A DNA stretch of 9,932 bases from an uncultured Bacteroidota bacterium (GTDB taxonomy: Bacteria > Bacteroidota > Bacteroidia > Chitinophagales > S012-47). The notes under the pieces are model-generated. The model did no database searches and had not been told where the DNA came from. It saw nothing but the letters and a program-made list of their open reading frames with translations. The stretch lies in NCBI GenBank assembly GCA_913062655.1, contig CAJXXO010000074.1, positions 1 through 9,932 on the forward strand. Direction: 5' to 3'. Position numbers and translations under genes: made by a program. This document shows, one piece after another, positions 1-6,927 of the stretch. How positions within the stretch are numbered: position 1 is the first letter of the stretch; each line of letters starts with the position of its first letter.

Positions 1-1
1 C

Positions 2-703
2 CCGGTCAATGAAGGGGCCATGAGTGTGCGCCTGGGCATGAAGGGAAGCCCGGCTGTCGCAGAAGAATTGGCCGTGCACGAAGCGATTGAACTGGCACAA
101 TATGCACAAAGCCATCTTCATCTGGTAAAGATCAGCACGGCTGGCTCGGTGGAGCTGGTGCGGCAAGCGAAAGCAAAAGGTATTCCTGTAAGCTGCAGCG
201 TGAGTGCCTTGCACTTGCACTCGAACGAAACCATTTTAGAGACCTTCGATGAAAATTATAAGGTGATACCCCCGTTACGGACCGAAGAAGACCGCATGGC
301 TTTGTGGCGCGGTTTGGAAGAAGGTACCATTGATGCCATTGTAAGCGACCACAGCCCGCAGGATACCGAAGCGAAGCAGGTAGAGTTTGAATATGCCGAG
401 CCGGGTATCAGCAGTGTAGAGCATGTGTTTAGCTTACTTATGGCAGCCGCACCGGAAGGGTTTGAACTGACCCGCATCATTGAAGCTTTGGCCGTCAAGC
501 CGCGGCAAATCTTACAATTGGAAGTAGCACATGTGGAGGAGCAGAGCGTGGCTAACCTCACGCTGTTTCACCCGACCCGGACGTATGCTGTTTTGCCAGA
601 CCAAATGCGCAGCAAGTCCAAGAATACCCCGTTACTACAACAAACATTGACCGGCCAGGTATTGGCCATTTTACAGGGTACACAAACCTTCATAAACACC
701 TAA
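2..703 (+). CDS. pyrC: Dihydroorotase-family protein, 3' part, probably non-catalytic
   Basis: The reading frame is open from base 2, so the gene starts outside the window; the first ATG at 20 is internal. The visible part matches the C-terminal two thirds of a class I dihydroorotase (amidohydrolase fold, third step of pyrimidine synthesis): NEGAMSVRLGMKGSPAVAEE, then the beta-5 segment HLHLVKISTAGSVEL, the beta-6 segment VSALHLH, KVIPPLR, the SDH loop, and a C-terminal SKSKNTP composite-domain segment. Several catalytic positions are altered. The metal ligand normally in CHVST is Lys (codon 128-130). The first His of PHHL is Leu (209-211). The Asn of KxNPPLR is Ile (266-268). The His of DHxPH is Gln (359-361). 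Only the SDH Asp is kept. The HxH motif lies outside the window. It is certainly a family member; I infer a structural or regulatory (PyrC'-like) role. It is 4 bp from the DUF4199 gene and probably co-transcribed with it. Confidence 0.88.
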   Translation, partial: PVNEGAMSVRLGMKGSPAVAEELAVHEAIELAQYAQSHLHLVKISTAGSVELVRQAKAKGIPVSCSVSALHLHSNETILETFDENYKVIPPLRTEEDRMALWRGLEEGTIDAIVSDHSPQDTEAKQVEFEYAEPGISSVEHVFSLLMAAAPEGFELTRIIEALAVKPRQILQLEVAHVEEQSVANLTLFHPTRTYAVLPDQMRSKSKNTPLLQQTLTGQVLAILQGTQTFINT

Positions 704-707
704 AACC

Positions 708-1247
708 ATGGAAGAACAACAAGTAATGGATCACATGGAAGAACCGAAGCGGGTTTCTCCATTAAATGTCAGCCTTAAGTTTGGCTTTATTGGCGGTATG
801 GTGATGATCATCACCTCGCTTCTGTACTATTTATTGGATGTGCAGGATAATTGGTGGATCGGTTCGCTGACAACCCTGGCTATTATTTTTGTGTCGGTCT
901 ACTTTGCGCAGATCAATCACCGGGACAATGAGCTGGGCGGCTATATGAAGTATGGCCGAGGCTTAGGTGTGGGCCTGCTCACTACACTGTTTATTGCGAT
1001 ACTGTCTGCCATATTTACCATCGTCATGGTGAAGTTCATCGACCCGGGCAGTATAGAACAACAGCTCGAAATACAGCGCCAGGCGATGATTGAGCAGGAT
1101 ATGAGTGATGAGCAAATTGAGCAAAGCATGCAATTTGCCCGTCAGTTTGCTACCAACCCACTTTTTTTATTTTTTACCGCTGTATTTGGCACGATGATCT
1201 GGGGACTGATCATTAGCTTGGTGAGTGCTGCCTTTACCCGCAAATAA
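708..1247 (+). CDS. DUF4199 family membrane protein
   Basis: A 179-residue integral membrane protein with about four hydrophobic segments (roughly residues 24-43, 50-68, 87-108 and 150-175). Between the third and fourth is a charged, Gln/Glu-rich stretch (about 113-145), probably a short amphipathic or coiled region outside the bilayer. The features GGYMKYGRG before the third helix and the extended acidic loop fit the DUF4199 family, which is typical of Bacteroidota and has no established biochemical role. The ATG at 708 lies 4 bp after the preceding stop codon; Met7 and Met10 are alternative starts, and no Shine-Dalgarno sequence is seen at any of them. It sits between a dihydroorotase homologue and a lipid-linked glycosyltransferase. 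From memory this neighbourhood recurs in Bacteroidota, which suggests a role connected to the glycosyltransferase at the inner membrane, but this is inference. Confidence 0.85.
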   Translation: MEEQQVMDHMEEPKRVSPLNVSLKFGFIGGMVMIITSLLYYLLDVQDNWWIGSLTTLAIIFVSVYFAQINHRDNELGGYMKYGRGLGVGLLTTLFIAILSAIFTIVMVKFIDPGSIEQQLEIQRQAMIEQDMSDEQIEQSMQFARQFATNPLFLFFTAVFGTMIWGLIISLVSAAFTRK

Positions 1248-1262
1248 GAAAGAAAAAGTTGC

Positions 1263-2219
1263 ATGGACGTATCGATAGTCGTACCGCTGTTTAATGAGGA
1301 AGAGAGTCTGCCGGAGTTGGTCGCGTGGATCGATAAGGTGTGCACACAGGAGAAATTGTCCTATGAAGTCCTGTTGGTAGATGATGGAAGTACGGATCGG
1401 TCATGGTCGGTAGTAGCCGATTTGTCCCAACAATATGATGATGTAAAAGGCATCAAGTTTCGCAGAAACTATGGCAAGTCTGCCGCCCTGAATGTGGGGT
1501 TTGAGCATGCCGAAGGCGATGTGGTCATTACCATGGATGCCGACCTGCAAGACAGTCCGGATGAGATACCGGAGCTCTACCGCATGATTATGGAGGATCA
1601 GTACGATCTGGTGAGCGGCTGGAAGAAAAAACGCTACGACCCGATCTCCAAGACCTTGCCTTCCAAGTTTTTCAACGGCATAACCCGGATGATCAGCGGG
1701 ATTCAACTGAATGATTTCAACTGCGGCTTGAAAGCCTACAAGAAACAAGTGATCAAAAGCATCGAGGTGTATGGTGAGATGCACCGCTACATTCCGGTAA
1801 TTGCCAAGCAGGCGGGTTTCAAGAAGATTGGGGAGAAGGTGGTAGAGCACCGCGCCCGGAAATATGGCGTTACCAAGTTCGGGCTGGAGCGCTTTATCAA
1901 TGGTTTTCTGGACTTGTTAAGCGTTACGTTTATCACGCGCTTTGCCAAGCGGCCTATGCACTTCTTTGGCGCCATGGGTACGCTGGTCTTTTTCCTGGGG
2001 TTTTTAATCCTGCTTTACCTCACCATCGGTAAACTTTTCTATCAAGGTACCGGTATGACTTCCCGGCCTATCTTTTATCTCGGACTGCTAACGGTCATCA
2101 TCGGAGTACAGTTGTTTCTCACCGGCTTCATTGCCGAGCTGGTCTCCCGCAGCGCCAGCGACCGGAATGTGTACTTGATCGATGAGAAATTAAGGGTAGC
2201 CGATACGACTGAGGCGTAA
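1263..2219 (+). CDS. GT2 glycosyltransferase, polyprenyl-phosphate (DPM1/GtrB-like)
   Basis: A 318-residue family 2 glycosyltransferase. The N-terminal GT-A domain opens with SIVVPLFNEEESL. It has the nucleotide-binding DDGSTD (residues 40-45) and the metal-binding DAD (92-94) followed by LQDSPDEIP, typical of the dolichol-phosphate-mannose synthase/GtrB/ArnC group. Two C-terminal transmembrane helices follow (about 233-256 and 270-293), ending in a short cytoplasmic tail with ELVSRSASDRNVYLIDE. Such enzymes move one sugar from a nucleotide-sugar to undecaprenyl phosphate at the cytoplasmic face; the lipid-linked sugar then serves envelope glycan or lipid modification. The sugar cannot be read from sequence. 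The ATG at 1263 is 15 bp after the DUF4199 stop, so this is probably the last gene of a three-gene unit. A tandem-repeat tract begins one base after the stop. Confidence 0.93.
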   Translation: MDVSIVVPLFNEEESLPELVAWIDKVCTQEKLSYEVLLVDDGSTDRSWSVVADLSQQYDDVKGIKFRRNYGKSAALNVGFEHAEGDVVITMDADLQDSPDEIPELYRMIMEDQYDLVSGWKKKRYDPISKTLPSKFFNGITRMISGIQLNDFNCGLKAYKKQVIKSIEVYGEMHRYIPVIAKQAGFKKIGEKVVEHRARKYGVTKFGLERFINGFLDLLSVTFITRFAKRPMHFFGAMGTLVFFLGFLILLYLTIGKLFYQGTGMTSRPIFYLGLLTVIIGVQLFLTGFIAELVSRSASDRNVYLIDEKLRVADTTEA

Positions 2220-2220
2220 T

Positions 2221-2260
2221 AGTGAATAAGTGGATAAGTGGATGAGTGGATGAGTGACTG
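2221..2260 (+). repeat. 8-bp tandem repeat, five units (AGTGGATR)
   Basis: Five adjacent octamers read AGTGAATA, AGTGGATA, AGTGGATG, AGTGGATG and AGTGACTG. The tract begins one base after the glycosyltransferase stop codon. It is the only clear 8-bp-period tract here; the others have a 7-bp period. Confidence 0.85.
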
Positions 2261-2290
2261 TACCACGGTCAATGGTCCATTGTCCACCGT
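2260..2290 (+). repeat. Heptamer-like run (GGTCCAT) with imperfect hairpin
   Basis: Bases 2267-2287 split into three related 7-mers: GGTCAAT, GGTCCAT and TGTCCAC, with a weaker unit before them. The same bases form an inverted repeat: CAATGG (2270-2275), one T, CCATTG (2277-2282), flanked by ACGGT (2265-2269) and ACCGT (2286-2290) with a three-base bulge. The hairpin lies between convergent genes and could help end transcription, but no T-run follows it, so it is not a standard intrinsic terminator. Confidence 0.5.
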
Positions 2291-2320
2291 AGCCTGGCGA
2301 AAGTGGGTATCATCTTTCCT

Positions 2321-2467
2321 CGCACATCGCTGCTCACACATCGCAGTACGCAATACACCTATCGCTGTACGCCTATCGCAGTACGCCTATCGCAGTACGC
2401 CTATCGCAGTACGCCTATCGTTATACGCTGTACGAAAATCGCAATACACCTATCGCTCTACACCAAC
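2321..2467 (-). repeat. 7-bp-period tandem array, 21 units (CGCAGTA/CGCCTAT)
   Basis: Twenty-one consecutive 7-mers stay in phase over 147 bp. In the core (2377-2418) two forms alternate exactly, CGCAGTA and CGCCTAT, making a 14-bp unit CGCAGTACGCCTAT repeated three times. Outer units are diverged forms (CGCTGTA, CGCAATA, CACCTAT, CGTTATA, CGAAAAT). The block CAATACACCTATCGCT occurs twice, at 2351 and 2442, exactly 91 bp (13 x 7) apart. The array sits at the 3' end of the minus-strand reductase gene: the last two units contain that gene's stop codon (2458-2460) and final codons. There are no unique spacers, so it is not CRISPR. Confidence 0.92.
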
Positions 2468-3006
2468 CCGCTATCTCTTTCCCAGTTACGAAGTAGCTCT
2501 TCCAGCTTTTTCTGTTCGCATTCATCTGTCATATAAAAACCGTTCTCTCGATCCACATTGTCGTAAAAGCTGCCGAGGCTGTAGGTGCCGTTTACCTTGG
2601 CGCCCAAATAGCCTAATATGCGGGCGGTGTGCTCCAGACTGCTTTTGGCACCACGTTTTCCCGGTGACGTGCTCATGAGAAAGACCGGCTTGTAGCCCAT
2701 CACCCCTTTTTCGGCCCGGCTGAGCCAGTCCAGGGTGTTCTTCATATGAGCGGTCATCAGTCCGTTGTGTTCGGGCGTGCTGATAAGAAAGGCATCGTAC
2801 TGCTGAAAGTGCTCGATCAGCCGCTGGATCATCGGTGGGATGCCTTTTTCCTTTTCCAGGTCAATGCTGTAAATCGGGGCCAGGTAATCGCGAAGGTCGA
2901 TGATGTGGGTATCGTGATCAGGCAGTAAAGTGGCAGCATAGCTGACAAGTGCTTGATTGATGGATGTGCTGCTCGTGCTGCCGGAGAAGCAAAGAATACG
3001 GGCCAT
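2458..3006 (-). CDS. NAD(P)H-dependent FMN reductase (flavodoxin-like fold)
   Basis: A 182-residue protein of the NADPH-dependent FMN reductase/azoreductase family, cytoplasmic, reducing FMN, quinones or azo compounds with NAD(P)H. The FMN phosphate-binding loop is GSTSSTSIN (residues 9-17). The second flavin-contacting segment is STPEHNGLMTAHMKNTLDWLSR, split here as STPEHNG (76-82) and AHMKNTLDWLSR (86-97), the hallmark of this family. A third segment, STSPGKRGA, precedes a Leu-rich helix and LGAKVNG. The length is normal. The start ATG at 3006 gives MARILCFSGS, the expected first beta strand. Upstream, the AT-rich TATTTTG about 11 bases before the ATG loosely resembles a -7 element. Its last codons and stop are formed by units of the heptamer array. 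The physiological substrate is unknown. Confidence 0.93.
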   Translation of the reverse strand: MARILCFSGSTSSTSINQALVSYAATLLPDHDTHIIDLRDYLAPIYSIDLEKEKGIPPMIQRLIEHFQQYDAFLISTPEHNGLMTAHMKNTLDWLSRAEKGVMGYKPVFLMSTSPGKRGAKSSLEHTARILGYLGAKVNGTYSLGSFYDNVDRENGFYMTDECEQKKLEELLRNWERDSGLV

Positions 3007-3045
3007 ACTTTTTTCGGCAAAATAGTGAATTCGAACATTAGGCTA

Positions 3046-3066
3046 CTACTCACTACTCACTACTCT
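3046..3066 (-). repeat. 7-bp tandem repeat, three units (CTACTCA)
   Basis: Three adjacent 7-mers on the plus strand: CTACTCA, CTACTCA and CTACTCT. On the minus strand, which is the sense strand of both neighbouring genes, this reads as AGTAGTG units. It begins 8 bp after the stop codon of the outer-membrane protein gene and lies in the 68-bp gap before the reductase. Confidence 0.8.
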
Positions 3067-3074
3067 CAAATACC

Positions 3075-5498
3075 TCACATCCCCATATCCTCAGCATCGA
3101 AGTCACCTCGGCCACCTCGGCCTCGTTGCTTCTTCTGGTTGATGCGATAGTTGAAGTTGAGCATAAACTGGCGGACACGCCATTGGAACTCGCTGTCAAA
3201 CTGGTATTCAGGCGTGTCGATCTGCCAACGCCACTTGCGCGAGTTGAAGACATCACTCACCCGGAAGCTGATGGTACCATTTCCCTGCAGGATATCTCTC
3301 GCTACCGTCAGATCCAGACTGGTCAGCGACAAACTGCGTCCTTGTGTGGTCTCTTGCGGAGCCCGGTAAAAAACGGTGGCTTGCAAGTCATATTCCTTGG
3401 CAATGGTCCATTTGGACATTCCCCGCGCGGTCCAGGTGTAGGTGTCGCGAAACAGTTCCAGGTCCTCGTAGTTGCCACTAGTGATGGCGCGGTAGAAGTT
3501 CACACTACCGTTGATGGACCACCACTTCACCGGACGGTAGGAACCGGTCAGCTCAATGCCGAAGTTATCTTCCGTAGCCAGGTTGACCGGGAAGATGCGG
3601 GTAAACCCATTGCTGTCGACTGTGGTGATGCGGTCGATCACATCGGTGCGGTAGCGGTAATACACGCTGGCAAAGATGGACCCCTTCTTCATGTACTTCA
3701 GGTAGTTCATCTCAAAGGAGTGGGCAAACTCCGGATTCAAATCTGGATTGCCACTGAAGAAATTGCGCGAATCACTAAAGCCAAAGAAGGGCAGCAATGA
3801 CCGGAAGCGTGGCCGGTTGATCCTGCGGCTGTAGCTGAGCTGAAGCGTATTGCCTTGTCCAAACTCATAACCCAGATTGGCGCTGGGGAACAGGTTGAAG
3901 TACGAACGCGGGTTGGTCTCTTGTGTTTTAACTAACTCCGTGGAAAGGTCGGTATACTCCCCGCGAAGGCCGGCCTGTACCGAGATATCGCCAAACTTGT
4001 TGCCTGCCTGTACATAGCCGGCATGGATGGCTTCGTTGTAAATGAACTCGTTATCAAACCCGGGTAGCGGGGCAAATCCGTCCCCATTTTCTTTCTGCTC
4101 TACTACGAAGATGTTCTCAATCACGCGAATGGTAGAGCGGGCACCCATCTCAAACTGTCCATTCTCCCCAAACGGATGCACATAGTCGGTCTGGAAGAGC
4201 CAGGTGCGCTGGTCCTCTTCATTGTAGGATCGCTGCACGATTTCCGGATAGGTGGGGTCATTGGTGGCAAACTCATTCAGATCCGACTCTTCGGTATCGT
4301 CACTGATGTTTCGCTGGAGGTCTATGGTCCACTTGCGGTCCTTCTGATCGAAGGTTTTGGTATAATTCAGCGCAATCTCCAGGTCGTGGCTAAACTCTTC
4401 TTCAATATCCGTGCGTTCTACATTGCGCAGTAGTTGGCCTGTAGCCCCATAATCATTGTAGGTCAGCAACGATTCATTCAGCCCATCAGATACGCGGTAA
4501 AAGACGGAGGTGGTGATTACATTTTTATCATTCAGGTACATATCACTACCGAGCTGAATATTGTTGCGCAAACCACCCCGCGAGCGATCCTGGATGCGCT
4601 CATAGGAAAAAGTGGAGTCGGGTAGGTCAAAAGTCTGCAACGAGTACCCACGGCCCGGGCTGTTGCGATAGGTGATGTTGTAGTTGGTAAAGAAATTGAT
4701 CCAATCCTTGCGCCAGTTCATATTGATGCCCGCACCGAAGTTTTCCGGGTAGCCGGCATTCACATCCACCGAGCCATTGAACCCTTGTTTTTTCTGCTTT
4801 TTCAATACGATATTGATAATACCTACATCACCTTCTGCCTCATACCGGGCAGATGGATTGGTAATCACCTCTATTGACTCGATCATACTCCCTTGCAATT
4901 GACGCAAAGCATCTGTGGTGGTGCCTACGATGCCGGAAGGCTTGCCATTGATGAGGATGCGCACATTCTGACTACCCCGCAGTGCTACATTTCCATCTAC
5001 ATCTACCGTTACGGAGGGTAGATTGTCCAACAGTTCAGAGGCGTTGAGGCCCAGGTTGTTGGGGTCTTTACTGACGTTGAAGACGCGCTTATCCAGCTTC
5101 AGCTCCATCTCTGCCCGTTCGCCCTGCACCACCACTTCATCAAGTGCCTGGCTGTTGGCTTGCAAGGTTATCTTACCTACCCGGTAGGGCGCGTCTGTCA
5201 CCTCAATGCCGGATATGGTTTGCGGTTGATAGGAGAGGAAGGTAATTGTAAGGTAGTACTTTCCGGCAGGGACTTTTGCCAAAAAAAATCCATTGGGACC
5301 ACTGGTGACACCATCCACCAAACTACTATCGCCTGCTGCATAGATGGCTACGGTGGCGTAGGGAACGGGTTCGTCCTGCGCATCAACTATGCGACCTACA
5401 ATAGCAGGGCCTGCATACCGCTGCTGACCGGCTCCAGGAGGCTGTGCCCATACAATGAGGGTGAAGAGGGAGACGAGCAGGGTGAAAAGTAATCGCAT
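3075..5498 (-). CDS. TonB-receptor-like outer-membrane beta-barrel protein
   Basis: An 807-residue outer-membrane protein. Residues 1-18 form a signal peptide (MRLLFTLLVSLFTLIVWA, cut before Gln19). Residues about 33-112 are a carboxypeptidase-regulatory-like beta-sandwich (GRIVDAQDEPVPYATVAIY). Residues about 120-235 are a receptor plug: NASELLDNLPSVTVDVDGNVALRGSQNVRILINGKPSG, split here as NASELLDNLP, VDVDGNVALRG and RILINGKPSG, ending in IESIEVITNPSARYEAEG. The rest is a beta barrel with many alternating aromatic strands (for example NTLQLSYSRRINRPRFRSL). This layout fits the Bacteroidota 'outer membrane beta-barrel family' related to TonB-dependent transporters. No SusD partner is present, so the ligand cannot be inferred. 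After the last strand (FMLNFNYRI) comes a basic Gly/Arg tail, then acidic DFDAEDMGM, instead of a terminal aromatic. It appears monocistronic, divergent from pepT. Confidence 0.92.
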   Translation of the reverse strand: MRLLFTLLVSLFTLIVWAQPPGAGQQRYAGPAIVGRIVDAQDEPVPYATVAIYAAGDSSLVDGVTSGPNGFFLAKVPAGKYYLTITFLSYQPQTISGIEVTDAPYRVGKITLQANSQALDEVVVQGERAEMELKLDKRVFNVSKDPNNLGLNASELLDNLPSVTVDVDGNVALRGSQNVRILINGKPSGIVGTTTDALRQLQGSMIESIEVITNPSARYEAEGDVGIINIVLKKQKKQGFNGSVDVNAGYPENFGAGINMNWRKDWINFFTNYNITYRNSPGRGYSLQTFDLPDSTFSYERIQDRSRGGLRNNIQLGSDMYLNDKNVITTSVFYRVSDGLNESLLTYNDYGATGQLLRNVERTDIEEEFSHDLEIALNYTKTFDQKDRKWTIDLQRNISDDTEESDLNEFATNDPTYPEIVQRSYNEEDQRTWLFQTDYVHPFGENGQFEMGARSTIRVIENIFVVEQKENGDGFAPLPGFDNEFIYNEAIHAGYVQAGNKFGDISVQAGLRGEYTDLSTELVKTQETNPRSYFNLFPSANLGYEFGQGNTLQLSYSRRINRPRFRSLLPFFGFSDSRNFFSGNPDLNPEFAHSFEMNYLKYMKKGSIFASVYYRYRTDVIDRITTVDSNGFTRIFPVNLATEDNFGIELTGSYRPVKWWSINGSVNFYRAITSGNYEDLELFRDTYTWTARGMSKWTIAKEYDLQATVFYRAPQETTQGRSLSLTSLDLTVARDILQGNGTISFRVSDVFNSRKWRWQIDTPEYQFDSEFQWRVRQFMLNFNYRINQKKQRGRGGRGDFDAEDMGM

Positions 5499-5644
5499 AG
5501 GTGTTATTCATTACCGCCCAAGAGACAGTCTACGTGGGAAAAGGTTCAACACACAAAGGTCGGTAGATGCGCCATAATAATAGGTTACTAATGTGCTATA
5601 AGATGTTAACGCTTCCAAAAGGTGTGGGTGCGGATGCAACTTGG

Positions 5645-5652
5645 TAATTTTA
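5645..5652 (+). promoter_or_regulatory. Possible Bacteroidota -7 element for pepT
   Basis: TAATTTTA matches seven of eight positions of the Bacteroidota -7 consensus TAnnTTTG. It lies 14 bases before the ATG of pepT, the same distance and general context as the element before gmhA. A clear -33 TTG at the usual spacing was not found. Confidence 0.35.
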
Positions 5653-5666
5653 GGCAAAACTTTATC

Positions 5667-6908
5667 ATGGCTTATTCTTACACGGCATTGGAGCGCTTTC
5701 TTCGCTATGCGGCTATCGATACGCAATCAGACCCACATGCATCAACTGTTCCATCCACGGAGAAGCAGAAAAACCTGAGCCGGCTGTTGGTGGAGGAGCT
5801 GCAAGCCATGGGCATAGCGGATGCCGAGATGGATGACCTGGGCTATGTGTATGCCACGGTACCGGCCAATACCGACAAGGAGGTACCTGTCATCTGCTTT
5901 TGCTCGCACGTTGACACCAGCCCGGAGAGTTCGGGTAAGGACGTGAAGCCGGTAATCCACCACAGCTACCAGGGTGGGGTAATCACCTTGCCTGGCGACC
6001 CATCCATCAAGATCGATCCGGAGCAGCATCCTTACCTGCAGCGTTGCCACGGGCATGATATTGTCACCAGTGACGGTACCACTTTGTTGGGGGCCGACAA
6101 CAAAGCCGGGGTGGCGGAAATTATGGACCTGGTCCACTACCTGACCACCCATCCGGAAGTGAAGCATGGTGCGGTTAAGATTTTGTTTACCCCGGATGAA
6201 GAAATTGGTCGGGGGGCAGATAAGGTGGACCTGCAACGTTTGGGTGCGGACTACGGCTACACGGTTGACGGCAAGGACCGGGGCGAGTTGGAAGATGAGA
6301 CCTTTTCTGCGGATATGTTGGAGGTTACCTTCAAAGGCGTGAATATCCATCCGGGCTTTGCCAAGGGAAGTCTGGAGAATGGGGTAAAAATGGCTGCCGA
6401 CTTTCTGGCTCGCTTGCCCAAAGACACCTTGTCACCGGAAACTACTGAAGGCCGGGAAGGCTTTGTGCACCCCTATGAGATCACAGGCGGGGTAGAGGCT
6501 ACCAAAATTACCTTCATCATTCGTTCGTTTGAAGATGAAAAGCTGAAGGAATATGCGGCTTATCTGAAGAAGCAGGCGGAAGCGGTGATGCAACAGTATC
6601 CCAACAGCAGCTACGATTTTGTAGTTACCGAGCAGTATCGCAACATGAAAAACATCCTGAAGGACCATCCGCAGGTAACCGATTTTGCGGAGGAAGCAAT
6701 GCGCAGGGCCGGATTGGAGCCGAAGAAGGGGAGTATTCGTGGCGGTACCGATGGATCCAAGCTGACCTATATGGGATTGCCTTGTCCGAATATCTTTGCC
6801 GGAGAGCAATCGTTTCACTCCAAAATGGAATGGATCAGTGTGCAGGACATGGAGAAGGCCGTGGACACGTTGATTCATCTGGTGCAGGTTTGGGAAGAGC
6901 GTTCGTAA
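5667..6908 (+). CDS. pepT: Peptidase T (tripeptide aminopeptidase, M20B)
   Basis: A dinuclear zinc aminopeptidase that removes the N-terminal residue from tripeptides in the cytoplasm. I start it at the ATG at 5667 (MAYSYTALERFLRY), giving 413 residues, close to the roughly 408 of E. coli PepT. An in-frame ATG at 5622 would add 15 residues with no family counterpart. All catalytic features are present: HVDTSP (His81, Asp83), GADNKAG (metal-bridging Asp144), TPDEEIG (Glu178, the general base, and Glu179, a metal ligand), the TVDG Asp201, and the C-terminal SFHSKMEW His384. The dimerisation domain (about 210-320) includes GVNIHPGFAKG and FIIRSFE. The gene is divergent from the outer-membrane protein across a 168-bp gap and is followed 19 bp later by gmhA. 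Confidence 0.97.
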   Translation: MAYSYTALERFLRYAAIDTQSDPHASTVPSTEKQKNLSRLLVEELQAMGIADAEMDDLGYVYATVPANTDKEVPVICFCSHVDTSPESSGKDVKPVIHHSYQGGVITLPGDPSIKIDPEQHPYLQRCHGHDIVTSDGTTLLGADNKAGVAEIMDLVHYLTTHPEVKHGAVKILFTPDEEIGRGADKVDLQRLGADYGYTVDGKDRGELEDETFSADMLEVTFKGVNIHPGFAKGSLENGVKMAADFLARLPKDTLSPETTEGREGFVHPYEITGGVEATKITFIIRSFEDEKLKEYAAYLKKQAEAVMQQYPNSSYDFVVTEQYRNMKNILKDHPQVTDFAEEAMRRAGLEPKKGSIRGGTDGSKLTYMGLPCPNIFAGEQSFHSKMEWISVQDMEKAVDTLIHLVQVWEERS

Positions 6909-6913
6909 CTTTG
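6906..6913 (+). promoter_or_regulatory. Possible -7 element for gmhA, overlapping the pepT stop
   Basis: TAACTTTG matches the Bacteroidota -7 consensus TAnnTTTG exactly, 14 bases before the GTG start of gmhA. Its first three bases are the pepT stop codon. The leader resembles that of pepT (both have a CAAAA-type run between the box and the start). A TTTG at 6889 lies only 13 bases upstream, too close for a normal -33 box. gmhA could therefore be transcribed alone as well as with pepT. Confidence 0.42.
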
Positions 6914-6927
6914 TCAAAAATCCAACC

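Noticed and set aside
1401..1850. Minus-strand open frame of 149 codons inside the glycosyltransferase
   Set aside because: It lies fully antisense to a gene with clear motifs and shows no recognisable domain or start context.
2265..2290. Intrinsic bidirectional terminator between convergent genes
   Set aside because: The stem has a three-base bulge and a one-base central loop and is not followed by a T-run on either strand; listed only as a repeat with hairpin potential.
2340..2464. Possible CRISPR array
   Set aside because: Units are 7 or 14 bp and directly adjacent with no unique spacers; no cas genes nearby.
2238..2678. Plus-strand open frame of 146 codons with a 14-residue repeat (IAVRLSQYAYRSTP)
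   Set aside because: It is only the translation of the 7/14-bp tandem array (three 14-bp units give 14 codons), and its 3' half is antisense to the well-supported FMN reductase. A second plus frame is open through the array for the same reason.
3126..3800. Plus-strand open frame of 224 codons inside the outer-membrane protein gene
   Set aside because: Antisense shadow of a long, motif-rich coding region; no domain is recognisable in it.
5622..5666. Upstream ATG extending peptidase T by 15 residues
   Set aside because: The extra residues have no counterpart in the family and would overlap the likely -7 element; the ATG at 5667 gives the expected N-terminus.
5499..5666. Small RNA or riboswitch in the gap between the outer-membrane protein gene and pepT
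   Set aside because: No conserved riboswitch-like structure or strong hairpin was recognised; only weak promoter-like boxes are visible.
5742..6350. Minus-strand open frame of 202 codons inside pepT
   Set aside because: Antisense shadow; the plus strand has every PepT catalytic motif.
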